DNA of 30,923 nucleotides from a virus, in the IMG/VR virus record IMGVR_UViG_3300003894_000017, positions 1 through 30,923 of that record. One strand, written 5' to 3'. Positions within the stretch are counted from its first letter, which is position 1; every line of letters begins with the position of its first letter. Positions 23,454-30,032 of the stretch are shown in pieces. Position numbers and translations under genes: made by a program. Below the pieces are notes generated by a model. It was not told the DNA's origin. It worked only from the letters and a program-made list of their open reading frames with translations, and searched no databases.

Positions 23454-24130
23454 GGATTACCATCCCAGAAACCATTCTTAATTAACCATTCACCTGTGAG
23501 TGGAGTGGGCTTGTAAATTCTCCACATATCTTTTTCTGGATTCTTACATGCCTTGAGAGCATTGACAGTCATGTTTTCGGTATCACCTGCCCATAGAGCT
23601 TCTCTCTCCCAGGGAATAGCTTGAGGCATTCCACCATAGGCGATGTCTGCTCTTAGATGATAAACATTAGGAACATCTTCTTCATTATTGATGATTGCAA
23701 TATTATTATTGTCAATCGTTCCTGCCATACAATCTTGAGCAACGTGCCACCCTTCGTGTCGTGTTACACTCAATAGTGCCTCAGGATTCCACATATAATA
23801 TTCATTTAGAAAAAAGTTATTGCCAACTGTATGATAGACACCACGATGGGAGATAGGAAAATACTTCTCATCAGCGAGATATACACCGACACCGATTCTC
23901 TGCATCTGTGCAATCAAAGACTCAAACTCTTCTCTTACCAATTCATAATCAGTTGTTGGATATAATTTTTGAATTTGTTCAATCGATGTAATCTCTCTCA
24001 CTCCCTCGGTGCACTCTTGTAATAACATACAACCCAGAGAGTCATATGACTTCCATCTCTCGATAGTAGGTGTTGCCATCACAGGTGAAGCGATAGTGAT
24101 GGAAGCTAGAATTGATAATAATTTTTTCAT
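23450..24130 (-). CDS. Secreted zinc metallopeptidase candidate
   Basis: 226 aa from the ATG at 24130, chosen because it opens with a clear signal peptide (MKKLLSILASITIASPVMAT, cleavage after VMA, residue 19); the longer frame to 24313 overlaps gp13 and encodes a non-secretory, shadow-like extension. HEGWH (125-129) is an HExxH zinc-binding motif with two histidines and the catalytic Glu; a downstream WEREALWAG segment (174-182) could supply the third ligand Glu as in gluzincins. Six cysteines or so are present, including CMLLQEC, compatible with disulfides in the periplasm. It lies between gp13 and gp14 with its own late element. It could help lysis or act on the cell surface; substrate unknown. 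Confidence 0.75.
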   Translation of the reverse strand: MKKLLSILASITIASPVMATPTIERWKSYDSLGCMLLQECTEGVREITSIEQIQKLYPTTDYELVREEFESLIAQMQRIGVGVYLADEKYFPISHRGVYHTVGNNFFLNEYYMWNPEALLSVTRHEGWHVAQDCMAGTIDNNNIAIINNEEDVPNVYHLRADIAYGGMPQAIPWEREALWAGDTENMTVNALKACKNPEKDMWRIYKPTPLTGEWLIKNGFWDGNP

Positions 24131-24150
24131 AATAATTATATTATTGTAAC

Positions 24151-24157
24151 TATTTAT
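24151..24157 (-). promoter_or_regulatory. T4-type late promoter element (ATAAATA)
   Basis: ATAAATA on the minus strand at the gp13 stop codon, 21 nt ahead of the metallopeptidase ATG at 24130. Its place supports that start over the longer one. Confidence 0.5.
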
Positions 24158-25314
24158 CCTACAAGGTCCCGAGGTGGGTCGGCAATATCCATGGCAAATC
24201 TTTGTCTGATAGTGTCTCGTTCTTGTTGGGCGTCGCTGAGGATTCTTTCTCCATTCATTGTCAATCCTCCAGGTAGTTGGACCTGTTGATATTTGGATAG
24301 ATTTTGACCCCAAGCCATCTTCACAAGAGCTGTGGCATAAAGCTTAAGCCACCCGTCATTCCAGAGGTCAGGGAACATATCAGGATTTGGTTTGACATCA
24401 CAGAAGAAACACAACATACCACCAGGTCCTACCTCACGATTGAGGTCTGAATCAATGAATAACCTATGTGTAGGTAGATTGAAGTGCCATTGTTTAGGTG
24501 GGTACAATATAAACTCAACAGTTGCTAGGAATGATTGGAAGGCATAATACCGAGCAAAACCAAATCCATTATCATCACATTCACCACTCAGTCCGGGGAT
24601 GCCACCACCCCATAAAGGAGGAGTTCCAATTCCTCCACCACCAATTCCTCCACCGATGAATCCCCCGCCGGTGCTTCTTGGCTTCAACACCTCGGTCACA
24701 CCTATGACATCATCTGGTAATATAATATAATTGTTTTGTGTTCTAATTTGTGTTGTTCCAGGTGTACTTTGACCTTGACTGGCTAGTTTGGTGACTTCAA
24801 ATACGGCACCAGAACCACCACTAATCATAACTTCATCACCTACCTTATATCCACTTCCCTTCGTGTATGGAACGACTGTAATGATGCCACAATCTGTTGT
24901 CCTATCACTTCCAGCAACGACTGTAAGACCCCTTCCGTCTCCACCAGTAGTGGTAGAGAACAAAGGTTCCCCACCCTTTGGTTGAGGTCCTGGATACCCA
25001 CTACCGGGGTTCACCATAATCAACTCTTGGACTGCACCCTCAGCACAAGCACCAGCAGAACCAGAAGCATATTGGTCTACAGGATTGATTTTATATGATG
25101 TCCATTTACGGATGAAATCACCAGTCCACTGACAGGTTAGATACACCTTCTCAGTTCCATCGAAGTGTTGTCTCTCGTGGAAATACTGAAAGGCATCATC
25201 AATAGCAATATCGATTTGTTCCTCGGATACATTGACTTCTAACACAGGTTTACCCAACCTGATTAGGATATGTTCCCGAAACTCCTCTCTATTTTGTGGC
25301 TTTGCTACCGTCAT
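24154..25314 (-). CDS. 13: Neck protein gp13 with an inserted GxGY domain
   Basis: 386 aa (T4 gp13 has 309). It binds the portal and, with gp14, closes the head after packaging. Family hallmarks: KPQNREEFREHILIRLGKPV (5-24), NVSEEQIDIAIDDAFQYF (28-45) and, at the C-terminus, DGWLKLYATALVKMAWGQNL (320-339) with QVQLPGGLTMNGERI (344-358). Between them, residues about 81-183 form an inserted strand-rich domain with two GSGY motifs (105-108, 153-156) and ISGGSGAVFEV, related to a segment of gp18. Residues about 215-244 are Gly-rich (GGGFIGGGIGGGGIG). An ATAAATA element lies 14 nt upstream. Confidence 0.92.
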   Translation of the reverse strand: MTVAKPQNREEFREHILIRLGKPVLEVNVSEEQIDIAIDDAFQYFHERQHFDGTEKVYLTCQWTGDFIRKWTSYKINPVDQYASGSAGACAEGAVQELIMVNPGSGYPGPQPKGGEPLFSTTTGGDGRGLTVVAGSDRTTDCGIITVVPYTKGSGYKVGDEVMISGGSGAVFEVTKLASQGQSTPGTTQIRTQNNYIILPDDVIGVTEVLKPRSTGGGFIGGGIGGGGIGTPPLWGGGIPGLSGECDDNGFGFARYYAFQSFLATVEFILYPPKQWHFNLPTHRLFIDSDLNREVGPGGMLCFFCDVKPNPDMFPDLWNDGWLKLYATALVKMAWGQNLSKYQQVQLPGGLTMNGERILSDAQQERDTIRQRFAMDIADPPRDLVG

Positions 25315-25316
25315 AA

Positions 25317-25739
25317 CTATTTTTGATTATTTATGATAGTCTCCAATACAAGAACTCTACCCTCAAGTTGTCTTACTATTTTAACGGCTTCAAGGACTTC
25401 CTTTGGGGGTTCAAACTCTTCAATCCACTTGTCATTTTCCTCAACTTCCTCCATCACTCTATCAATTTCACTTCTAAGTGCCTGAATCTCCCGATTCTGT
25501 TTTGCATCATCGGGCAGTGACCCCATAGTACCAAGTGGCCAATTGATTCTAAAATTAGAATTCAATTTAACAGCCTCGGCTTTGAGTTCTATTCTATTTT
25601 CTATGGTGTTAAGTCTCTCTAACACTCCACTATACGCCCAAGTAAAAACAGATACAGCTCCTATGATAGAGATGATGTTGCGAATAGGCATCGCAACCGC
25701 AGTGTTGTCGGACATACTTGTGATTTTTTCGTCACTCAT
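25317..25739 (-). CDS. Membrane-anchored coiled-coil protein
   Basis: 140 aa. Residues about 17-36 (MPIRNIISIIGAVSVFTWAY) form one transmembrane helix; most of the rest is charged and helical, with heptad-like stretches (LERLNTIENRIELKAEAVKL and REIQALRSEIDRVMEEVEEN), so a coiled coil projecting from the membrane is likely. No family recognised. It starts 5 nt after the 112-aa membrane gene with an AGAGG site inside that gene, so the two are probably partners. A role in lysis (spanin- or antiholin-like) or superinfection exclusion is possible but unsupported by any specific motif. Confidence 0.7.
   Translation of the reverse strand: MSDEKITSMSDNTAVAMPIRNIISIIGAVSVFTWAYSGVLERLNTIENRIELKAEAVKLNSNFRINWPLGTMGSLPDDAKQNREIQALRSEIDRVMEEVEENDKWIEEFEPPKEVLEAVKIVRQLEGRVLVLETIINNQK
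25328..25334 (-). promoter_or_regulatory. T4-type late promoter element (ATAAATA)
   Basis: ATAAATA on the minus strand at the end of the 140-aa membrane gene, 14 nt ahead of gp13. Confidence 0.4.
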
Positions 25740-25744
25740 CGATA

Positions 25745-26083
25745 CTACCTCTTTTTCTTTGGATTGATGACAGATTTTACCGGTGGTTCTTCGTCAGATT
25801 TCTTCTTTATCGTTTTAGGTGTATTGTTCTTTGTACATGAACATCCACAAAGATTCCCTCCATTCTTTGATGCGGCAATCCCGAACCCTGCAAGACTTCC
25901 AGAGAAGACAGAAGCAATAAAAGTAGGATCAAAATCAAGAATCCTCTCTCCATTAGGCAATCTTACATATGAAAAAGTGAGTAACGATGCACTCCAGATC
26001 AATACAATGACTTTAACTAAATCACTCAACCATTCTCTTTGTTCTTCTACATCCTTCTTTACAGTTAAATTATTATCAGTCAT
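25745..26083 (-). CDS. Small protein with two membrane helices
   Basis: 112 aa. Two hydrophobic helices are visible: about 22-40 (LVKVIVLIWSASLLTFSYV) and about 55-71 (FIASVFSGSLAGFGIAA). They are followed by a Cys-bearing stretch (NLCGCSCTKN) and a very basic tail (PKKKR at the end). Two helices with a charged C-terminus is the general design of class II holins, but no sequence family is recognised, so holin is only one option. The CGC-SC cluster could bind metal or form disulfides. It is first in its unit, behind a terminator and a TATAAATA element. Confidence 0.7.
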   Translation of the reverse strand: MTDNNLTVKKDVEEQREWLSDLVKVIVLIWSASLLTFSYVRLPNGERILDFDPTFIASVFSGSLAGFGIAASKNGGNLCGCSCTKNNTPKTIKKKSDEEPPVKSVINPKKKR

Positions 26084-26125
26084 GGGTATCCTTAGTAGGT
26101 TTTCATGACTGAGAATTCACTGAGT

Positions 26126-26133
26126 TATTTATA
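26126..26133 (-). promoter_or_regulatory. T4-type late promoter element (TATAAATA, perfect)
   Basis: TATAAATA on the minus strand starting right after the T-tract of the fiber terminator, 43 nt ahead of the 112-aa membrane gene. Confidence 0.6.
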
Positions 26134-26173
26134 AAAAAAGGGGGTATCCTTGGTTTTTGCCAAGGACCCCCGT
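26134..26173 (-). terminator. Factor-independent terminator after the fiber gene
   Basis: On the minus strand GGGGGTCCTTGG, loop CAAAAA, CCAAGGATACCCCC (one bulged T), then seven T. A long GC-rich stem ending the fiber unit about 30 nt beyond its stop codon. Confidence 0.9.
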
Positions 26174-26201
26174 TGCGACGACGATATAATAATATTTATT
26201 A

Positions 26202-29200
26202 TCAGGTTACTCTCCAATGGATAGATCCGTTGGAGTTCTTGTAGATAGCACCAATTGCAACACCATCATCGCCGGCGGCAGTGTCATTGTTATAAGGACC
26301 AGGAATACTGGTACCATTGAGAATGTTTGCAATGGCAGTATCAGCATCAGACTCATTCTGATCTACATCAGCCTGAGTGGCTTCCTGTGCAGTCTCAAGT
26401 GCCTGTAGGGCTTCTTTGACTGTCTGGTTATCTGCGATAGTAGAACCATCAAAGGTTCCAAGATCATCAGAACTAGCAGCAACACCAAGCGTGGTGTGAA
26501 TATGATCGATATCAAGAACAGACTTGACACCAGGAATGTCACTGGCACCAGTACCACCGTTAGCGACAGGCAGTACACCTGTGACATCAGCTGCTAGGTC
26601 AACAGCACCAAGTGTAAGTTCTTGGTCGGTGATTGTGACATAGTCACGACCAGCGGCAATAGTTACATCAGTGGAGTTGTCTGTTCCGGCAGCATCAACA
26701 CCGAGTGTTGTTCTAGCGGCAGCAGCATCAGCGTCGTCTACCAAGGTGAGACCGAAGGCAGAAACAGCAGAAGCATCAAGCTTGAGTGCGATAGCAGCAT
26801 CAGCATCTGCTTCGTTCTGATCTACATCAGCTTGAACAGCAGCAACAGCAGTTGCTGTAGTAGGATCAGCTTCCAGTGTGTTCAGACGACCATCATAAGC
26901 ATTGATGTTGGCGAAGCTGGTGAGGATTGTACCATTACCATCAATAGCTGTGTTGTTATCGAGGTAAAGGTCACCAGTGATTTCAACACGACCACCAGGG
27001 GCAGGACGAAGTTCAATGTTGTTACCAACGTTGATGTAAGTACCACGAAGGTCGTTCTTGATTCTGGTTAAATTAGAAACAAACTCAGCGATTGCTGTAC
27101 GAGCTGTGGTTTCACCTTCAGTGGCAGTCTCCAGTGTCTGAAGAAGTTGCTTGACGGTCTGTCCATCACCTAATGTAGAACCGGTAAAGGTTCCCATTGC
27201 TGTAGCACCTTCAGACTGACCTAAAGCGGTGTAGATGTTGGTACGAGCTGTGTCAATTTCGGTCTCAACAGCATCGATACGACCACGTTCGGTGGCAAGA
27301 GCAGCGTCATTGCTGGTTACATATCCAGCAAAGGCGTTGTCGTTTTCAGTATCAACAGAGTTGATTAGATTTACGATTTCGGCAAAGGAGTCTTTGTCTG
27401 CATCCACAGCATCTAAAATAGCGTCAATACGACCACGCTCAACTGCAATAGCAGCATCACCATCAGTCTCATTTTGATCAACGTCTGCCTGAATGGCGTC
27501 AAGTTGAGTCTGGATGTTAGAAGTTACACCATCAACGAAATTGAGTTCGGCACCAGTTACAGTCAGATCAGTGCCGTCAGGCATTCTAACTGTTTCAAAC
27601 AGTTCAATACGTGAACCTGTTGCTGGTTGAAGAGAGATCTTAGGACCAACTACGATGCTAGATGATTGAGAGTCATTGCGAATCTTGAACTCATTACCAG
27701 ACTCTTGAAGTCTCGCAAGAGTACCGAACAAGATGTCACCAGTGAAGGTAGCACCATCTAAGATATCAGCAATCGCTGCTTGTCTGTCACTGATTTCAGT
27801 TTCAGTAGCAGTCTCCAGTGTCTGGAGTAGTTGCTTGATGGTTTGACCATCACCTAATGTAGAACCAGTAAAGGTTCCCATTGCTGTAGCACCTTCAGAC
27901 TGACCTAGAGCAGAGTAGATGTTGGTACGAGCTGTGTCAATTTCGGTCTCAACAGCATCGATACGACCACGTTCGGTGGCAACAGCTGCATCGTTACTAA
28001 GGACATAAGCAGCAAAGGCATCATCGTTAGTAGTATCAACAGAGTTGATTAGATTTACGATTTCGGCAAAGGAGTCTTTGTCTGCATCCGCAGCATCTAA
28101 AATAGCGTCAATACGACCACGCTCAACTGCGATAGCTGCGTCAGCGTCTGCCTCATTCTGGTCAACATCTGCCTGAACAGCAGCAACTGCGGCAGCAGTT
28201 GTTGGATCTGCTTCTAGAACATCAAGTCTTGTGTCTAGGGCTTCGTCGGAAGCAACTCTTGCAGCTGCTTCGGCACTGGTACTACCATCAACATATGACT
28301 TAGTAACAGGATCAGCTTCTAAAACAGTAATACGACCATCAAAAGTGTTGATAGATTCGAAACTGGTTAGAACTGTATCAGATCCATTGATAAGATCACT
28401 ATTGTTATCTAATCTAAGGTCACCAGTGATTTCAACACGTCCACCAGCAGCTGGACGAAGTTCAATATTGTTACCTAGATTTAGGTAAGTGCCACGAAGA
28501 TCATTCTTGAGTTTTGTTATATTGGAAACAAACTCAGCTACTGCAGTTCTGGCAGAAATCTCTCCCTCGGTGGCAGTCTCCAGTGTCTGAAGAAGTTGCT
28601 TAATAGTTTGACCATCACCTAGTGTAGAACCGGTGAAGGTTCCCATTGCAGTAGCACCTTCAGTTTGTCCAAGGGCAGTGTAGATGTTGGTACGAGCTGT
28701 GTCAATTTCTGCTTCAACAGCATCGATGCGAACACCTAGAGCAGCATCAGCTGCATCAGCGGCAGCCTCATTCTGGTCTACATCAGATTGAACGGCAGCA
28801 AGTGCAGTTGCTGTAGTGGGATCAGCTTCTAGAACATCAAGTCTTCCAGATAGAGCAGCTTCTGCAGCATCGGAGTCAAGTTCAATCTTATTTACGTCAC
28901 CTTGAAGGGCAGCAATTGCAGCCTCTACATTACCTTGATTGAGATCTACATCAGCTTGAATTGCAGCTCTTGCTGCCTCAGCTTCTGCTTCGTTCTCAAT
29001 CTTATGCCACATACCACCATGGGCATAGAACATAGCACCATCAGCATGACTATGAACCACACGACCATGATTGAATCCGGCATCAGGGAATGAAGCCTGA
29101 TCAGCAAATAACCACATATCAGTGGCAATCAATGAATCAACACGAGCAGACTCTGTCGTGATTCTATCATTAATGGTTGTGATGAAGTTAGCATCATCGC

Positions 29201-29519
29201 CTAGGGCGTCTGATAGTTCACCAAGTTGATCTAATACAGCTGGTGCATCACCAACTAGGTTAGTAATTTGAGTATTGATATACTCTCTTGTTGCTTCGTC
29301 TGCATTGACGAGGGTATTTGTTGCCTGGTCATATGCCAGAACACCTTCGTCATTAGTCAGACATGCGTTGGCAACACCAGCCACTGGAGTCCAATCTCCA
29401 CTGGCAAGGGCAGCCTCTGCTTCGGCACGGGTCTTGAAATATCTTGAAAAACGATTGTATTCATCTCCTGTGCCACGAAGGGATAGATGATCTACCCCAA
29501 GTGTGTTGATTGCGGCCAT
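26202..29519 (-). CDS. Modular tail fiber-like virion protein
   Basis: 1105 aa, acidic, Ala/Asp/Thr-rich, with no signal peptide. It is built from recurring modules: a coiled-coil type unit (VQADVDQNEADADAAIA, at least five variants), a 59-residue unit (TARTNIYTALGQTEGATAMG ... IKQLLQTLETATE) three times at about 258-316, 513-571 and 741-799, and a beta unit (NNIELRPAAGGRVEITGDL) twice. Near the C-terminus is LPVANGGTGAS, a motif common in phage tail fibers, and the protein ends NSNGSIHWRVT. Trimeric fiber architecture is expected from this pattern, but host receptor and attachment point are unknown. Its ATG overlaps the stop of the 140-aa gene (TAATG), with a GGAGAGG ribosome site. Confidence 0.8.
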   Translation of the reverse strand: MAAINTLGVDHLSLRGTGDEYNRFSRYFKTRAEAEAALASGDWTPVAGVANACLTNDEGVLAYDQATNTLVNADEATREYINTQITNLVGDAPAVLDQLGELSDALGDDANFITTINDRITTESARVDSLIATDMWLFADQASFPDAGFNHGRVVHSHADGAMFYAHGGMWHKIENEAEAEAARAAIQADVDLNQGNVEAAIAALQGDVNKIELDSDAAEAALSGRLDVLEADPTTATALAAVQSDVDQNEAAADAADAALGVRIDAVEAEIDTARTNIYTALGQTEGATAMGTFTGSTLGDGQTIKQLLQTLETATEGEISARTAVAEFVSNITKLKNDLRGTYLNLGNNIELRPAAGGRVEITGDLRLDNNSDLINGSDTVLTSFESINTFDGRITVLEADPVTKSYVDGSTSAEAAARVASDEALDTRLDVLEADPTTAAAVAAVQADVDQNEADADAAIAVERGRIDAILDAADADKDSFAEIVNLINSVDTTNDDAFAAYVLSNDAAVATERGRIDAVETEIDTARTNIYSALGQSEGATAMGTFTGSTLGDGQTIKQLLQTLETATETEISDRQAAIADILDGATFTGDILFGTLARLQESGNEFKIRNDSQSSSIVVGPKISLQPATGSRIELFETVRMPDGTDLTVTGAELNFVDGVTSNIQTQLDAIQADVDQNETDGDAAIAVERGRIDAILDAVDADKDSFAEIVNLINSVDTENDNAFAGYVTSNDAALATERGRIDAVETEIDTARTNIYTALGQSEGATAMGTFTGSTLGDGQTVKQLLQTLETATEGETTARTAIAEFVSNLTRIKNDLRGTYINVGNNIELRPAPGGRVEITGDLYLDNNTAIDGNGTILTSFANINAYDGRLNTLEADPTTATAVAAVQADVDQNEADADAAIALKLDASAVSAFGLTLVDDADAAAARTTLGVDAAGTDNSTDVTIAAGRDYVTITDQELTLGAVDLAADVTGVLPVANGGTGASDIPGVKSVLDIDHIHTTLGVAASSDDLGTFDGSTIADNQTVKEALQALETAQEATQADVDQNESDADTAIANILNGTSIPGPYNNDTAAGDDGVAIGAIYKNSNGSIHWRVT
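27125..27299. repeat. Fiber module copy 3 (C-terminal copy)
   Basis: About 175 bp closely matching 27809-27983 and 28574-28748 at DNA level, including cagtctccagtgtctg and the stretch encoding GTFTGSTLGDGQT. Confidence 0.8.
27809..27983. repeat. Fiber module copy 2 (middle copy)
   Basis: Offset by 684 bp from the copy at 27125. The neighbouring block encoding ERGRIDAILDAADADKDSFA is also duplicated (about 27399-27460 and 28079-28140). Confidence 0.8.
28574..28748. repeat. Fiber module copy 1 (N-terminal copy)
   Basis: Offset by 765 bp from the copy at 27809. High DNA identity among the three copies indicates recent duplication or gene conversion within the fiber gene. Confidence 0.8.
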
Positions 29520-29941
29520 TAAACCTCTCCTACATTAACATTTTGAGCATAAAGATATCCAGTAGCCAGTCCGGCTCTGAATCTCAGGTCCTCTAGTTCC
29601 TCTAACTTAGTCAATAAGTTATCAATTCTAGAAGAATTGTTTGATGCGGATGCAGTTGTTTTAACATCTAATGCATCGATAAGATTTTGTAAATCTCCAA
29701 GTGACCCATTAACACTATCAGATAGATCACTGACAGAGTCGGTGATTAGGGTATTAACAGATTGTAAATCTGATAAGTACTGATCATAACCAATAAGATC
29801 AGAGAAAGACAACCTTGAATTTAGTGTAGCAAAGCTTACACTTTTCGAGACCTGATTAGTAACATCGGCTACAAGAAACAGATCGGTTTGACTTAAGGTG
29901 CTTGAAGATGGCAGTTCACTTACTTTTAATGATGAAGCCAT
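29519..29941 (-). CDS. Small fiber-associated structural protein
   Basis: 140 aa, Ser/Leu/Asp-rich, starting MASSLKVSELPSSSTLSQTD, a beginning (SLKVSELP) seen in short cyanophage fiber or baseplate-attached proteins. Heptad-like stretches (SVNTLITDSVSDLSDSVNGS; RIDNLLTKLEELEDLRFRAG) suggest a trimeric coiled coil. It is coupled to the large fiber gene by a 1-nt stop/start overlap, so it is probably a fiber connector, chaperone or short fiber. A strong AAGGAGG site lies 5 nt before the start. Confidence 0.7.
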   Translation of the reverse strand: MASSLKVSELPSSSTLSQTDLFLVADVTNQVSKSVSFATLNSRLSFSDLIGYDQYLSDLQSVNTLITDSVSDLSDSVNGSLGDLQNLIDALDVKTTASASNNSSRIDNLLTKLEELEDLRFRAGLATGYLYAQNVNVGEV

Positions 29942-29963
29942 ATATTCCTCCTTATAAAATTAA

Positions 29964-29975
29964 AGAACGCGTTCT
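29964..29975. repeat. 12-bp perfect palindrome upstream of the fiber unit
   Basis: AGAACGCGTTCT is its own reverse complement, in the leader between the CTAAATA element (30012-30018) and the 140-aa gene. No T-tract follows. It may fold in the mRNA leader or bind a protein. Confidence 0.4.
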
Positions 29976-30011
29976 CAAGTCACTTTTATTATTTTTGAAT
30001 AGTATCAATAG

Positions 30012-30018
30012 TATTTAG
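30012..30018 (-). promoter_or_regulatory. T4-type late promoter element (CTAAATA)
   Basis: CTAAATA on the minus strand, 71 nt ahead of the 140-aa gene; the longest leader among late elements in the window. Confidence 0.4.
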
Positions 30019-30032
30019 AATTTCGAGGGATA

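Noticed and set aside
24131-24313. N-terminal extension of the metallopeptidase frame overlapping gp13
   Set aside because: The extension encodes a polar, repeat-free sequence in the shadow of gp13's conserved C-terminus; the internal ATG at 24130 gives a clean signal peptide and has a late element upstream.
26622-27071. Plus-strand open frame of 149 codons inside the fiber gene
   Set aside because: Its Ser/Ile/Cys-rich repetitive composition is the complement of the Ala/Asp/Thr-rich fiber repeats.
27125-28748. CRISPR-like spaced repeats in the fiber gene
   Set aside because: The repeats are about 175 bp, in frame, unevenly spaced and coding; no short direct repeats with unique spacers are present.
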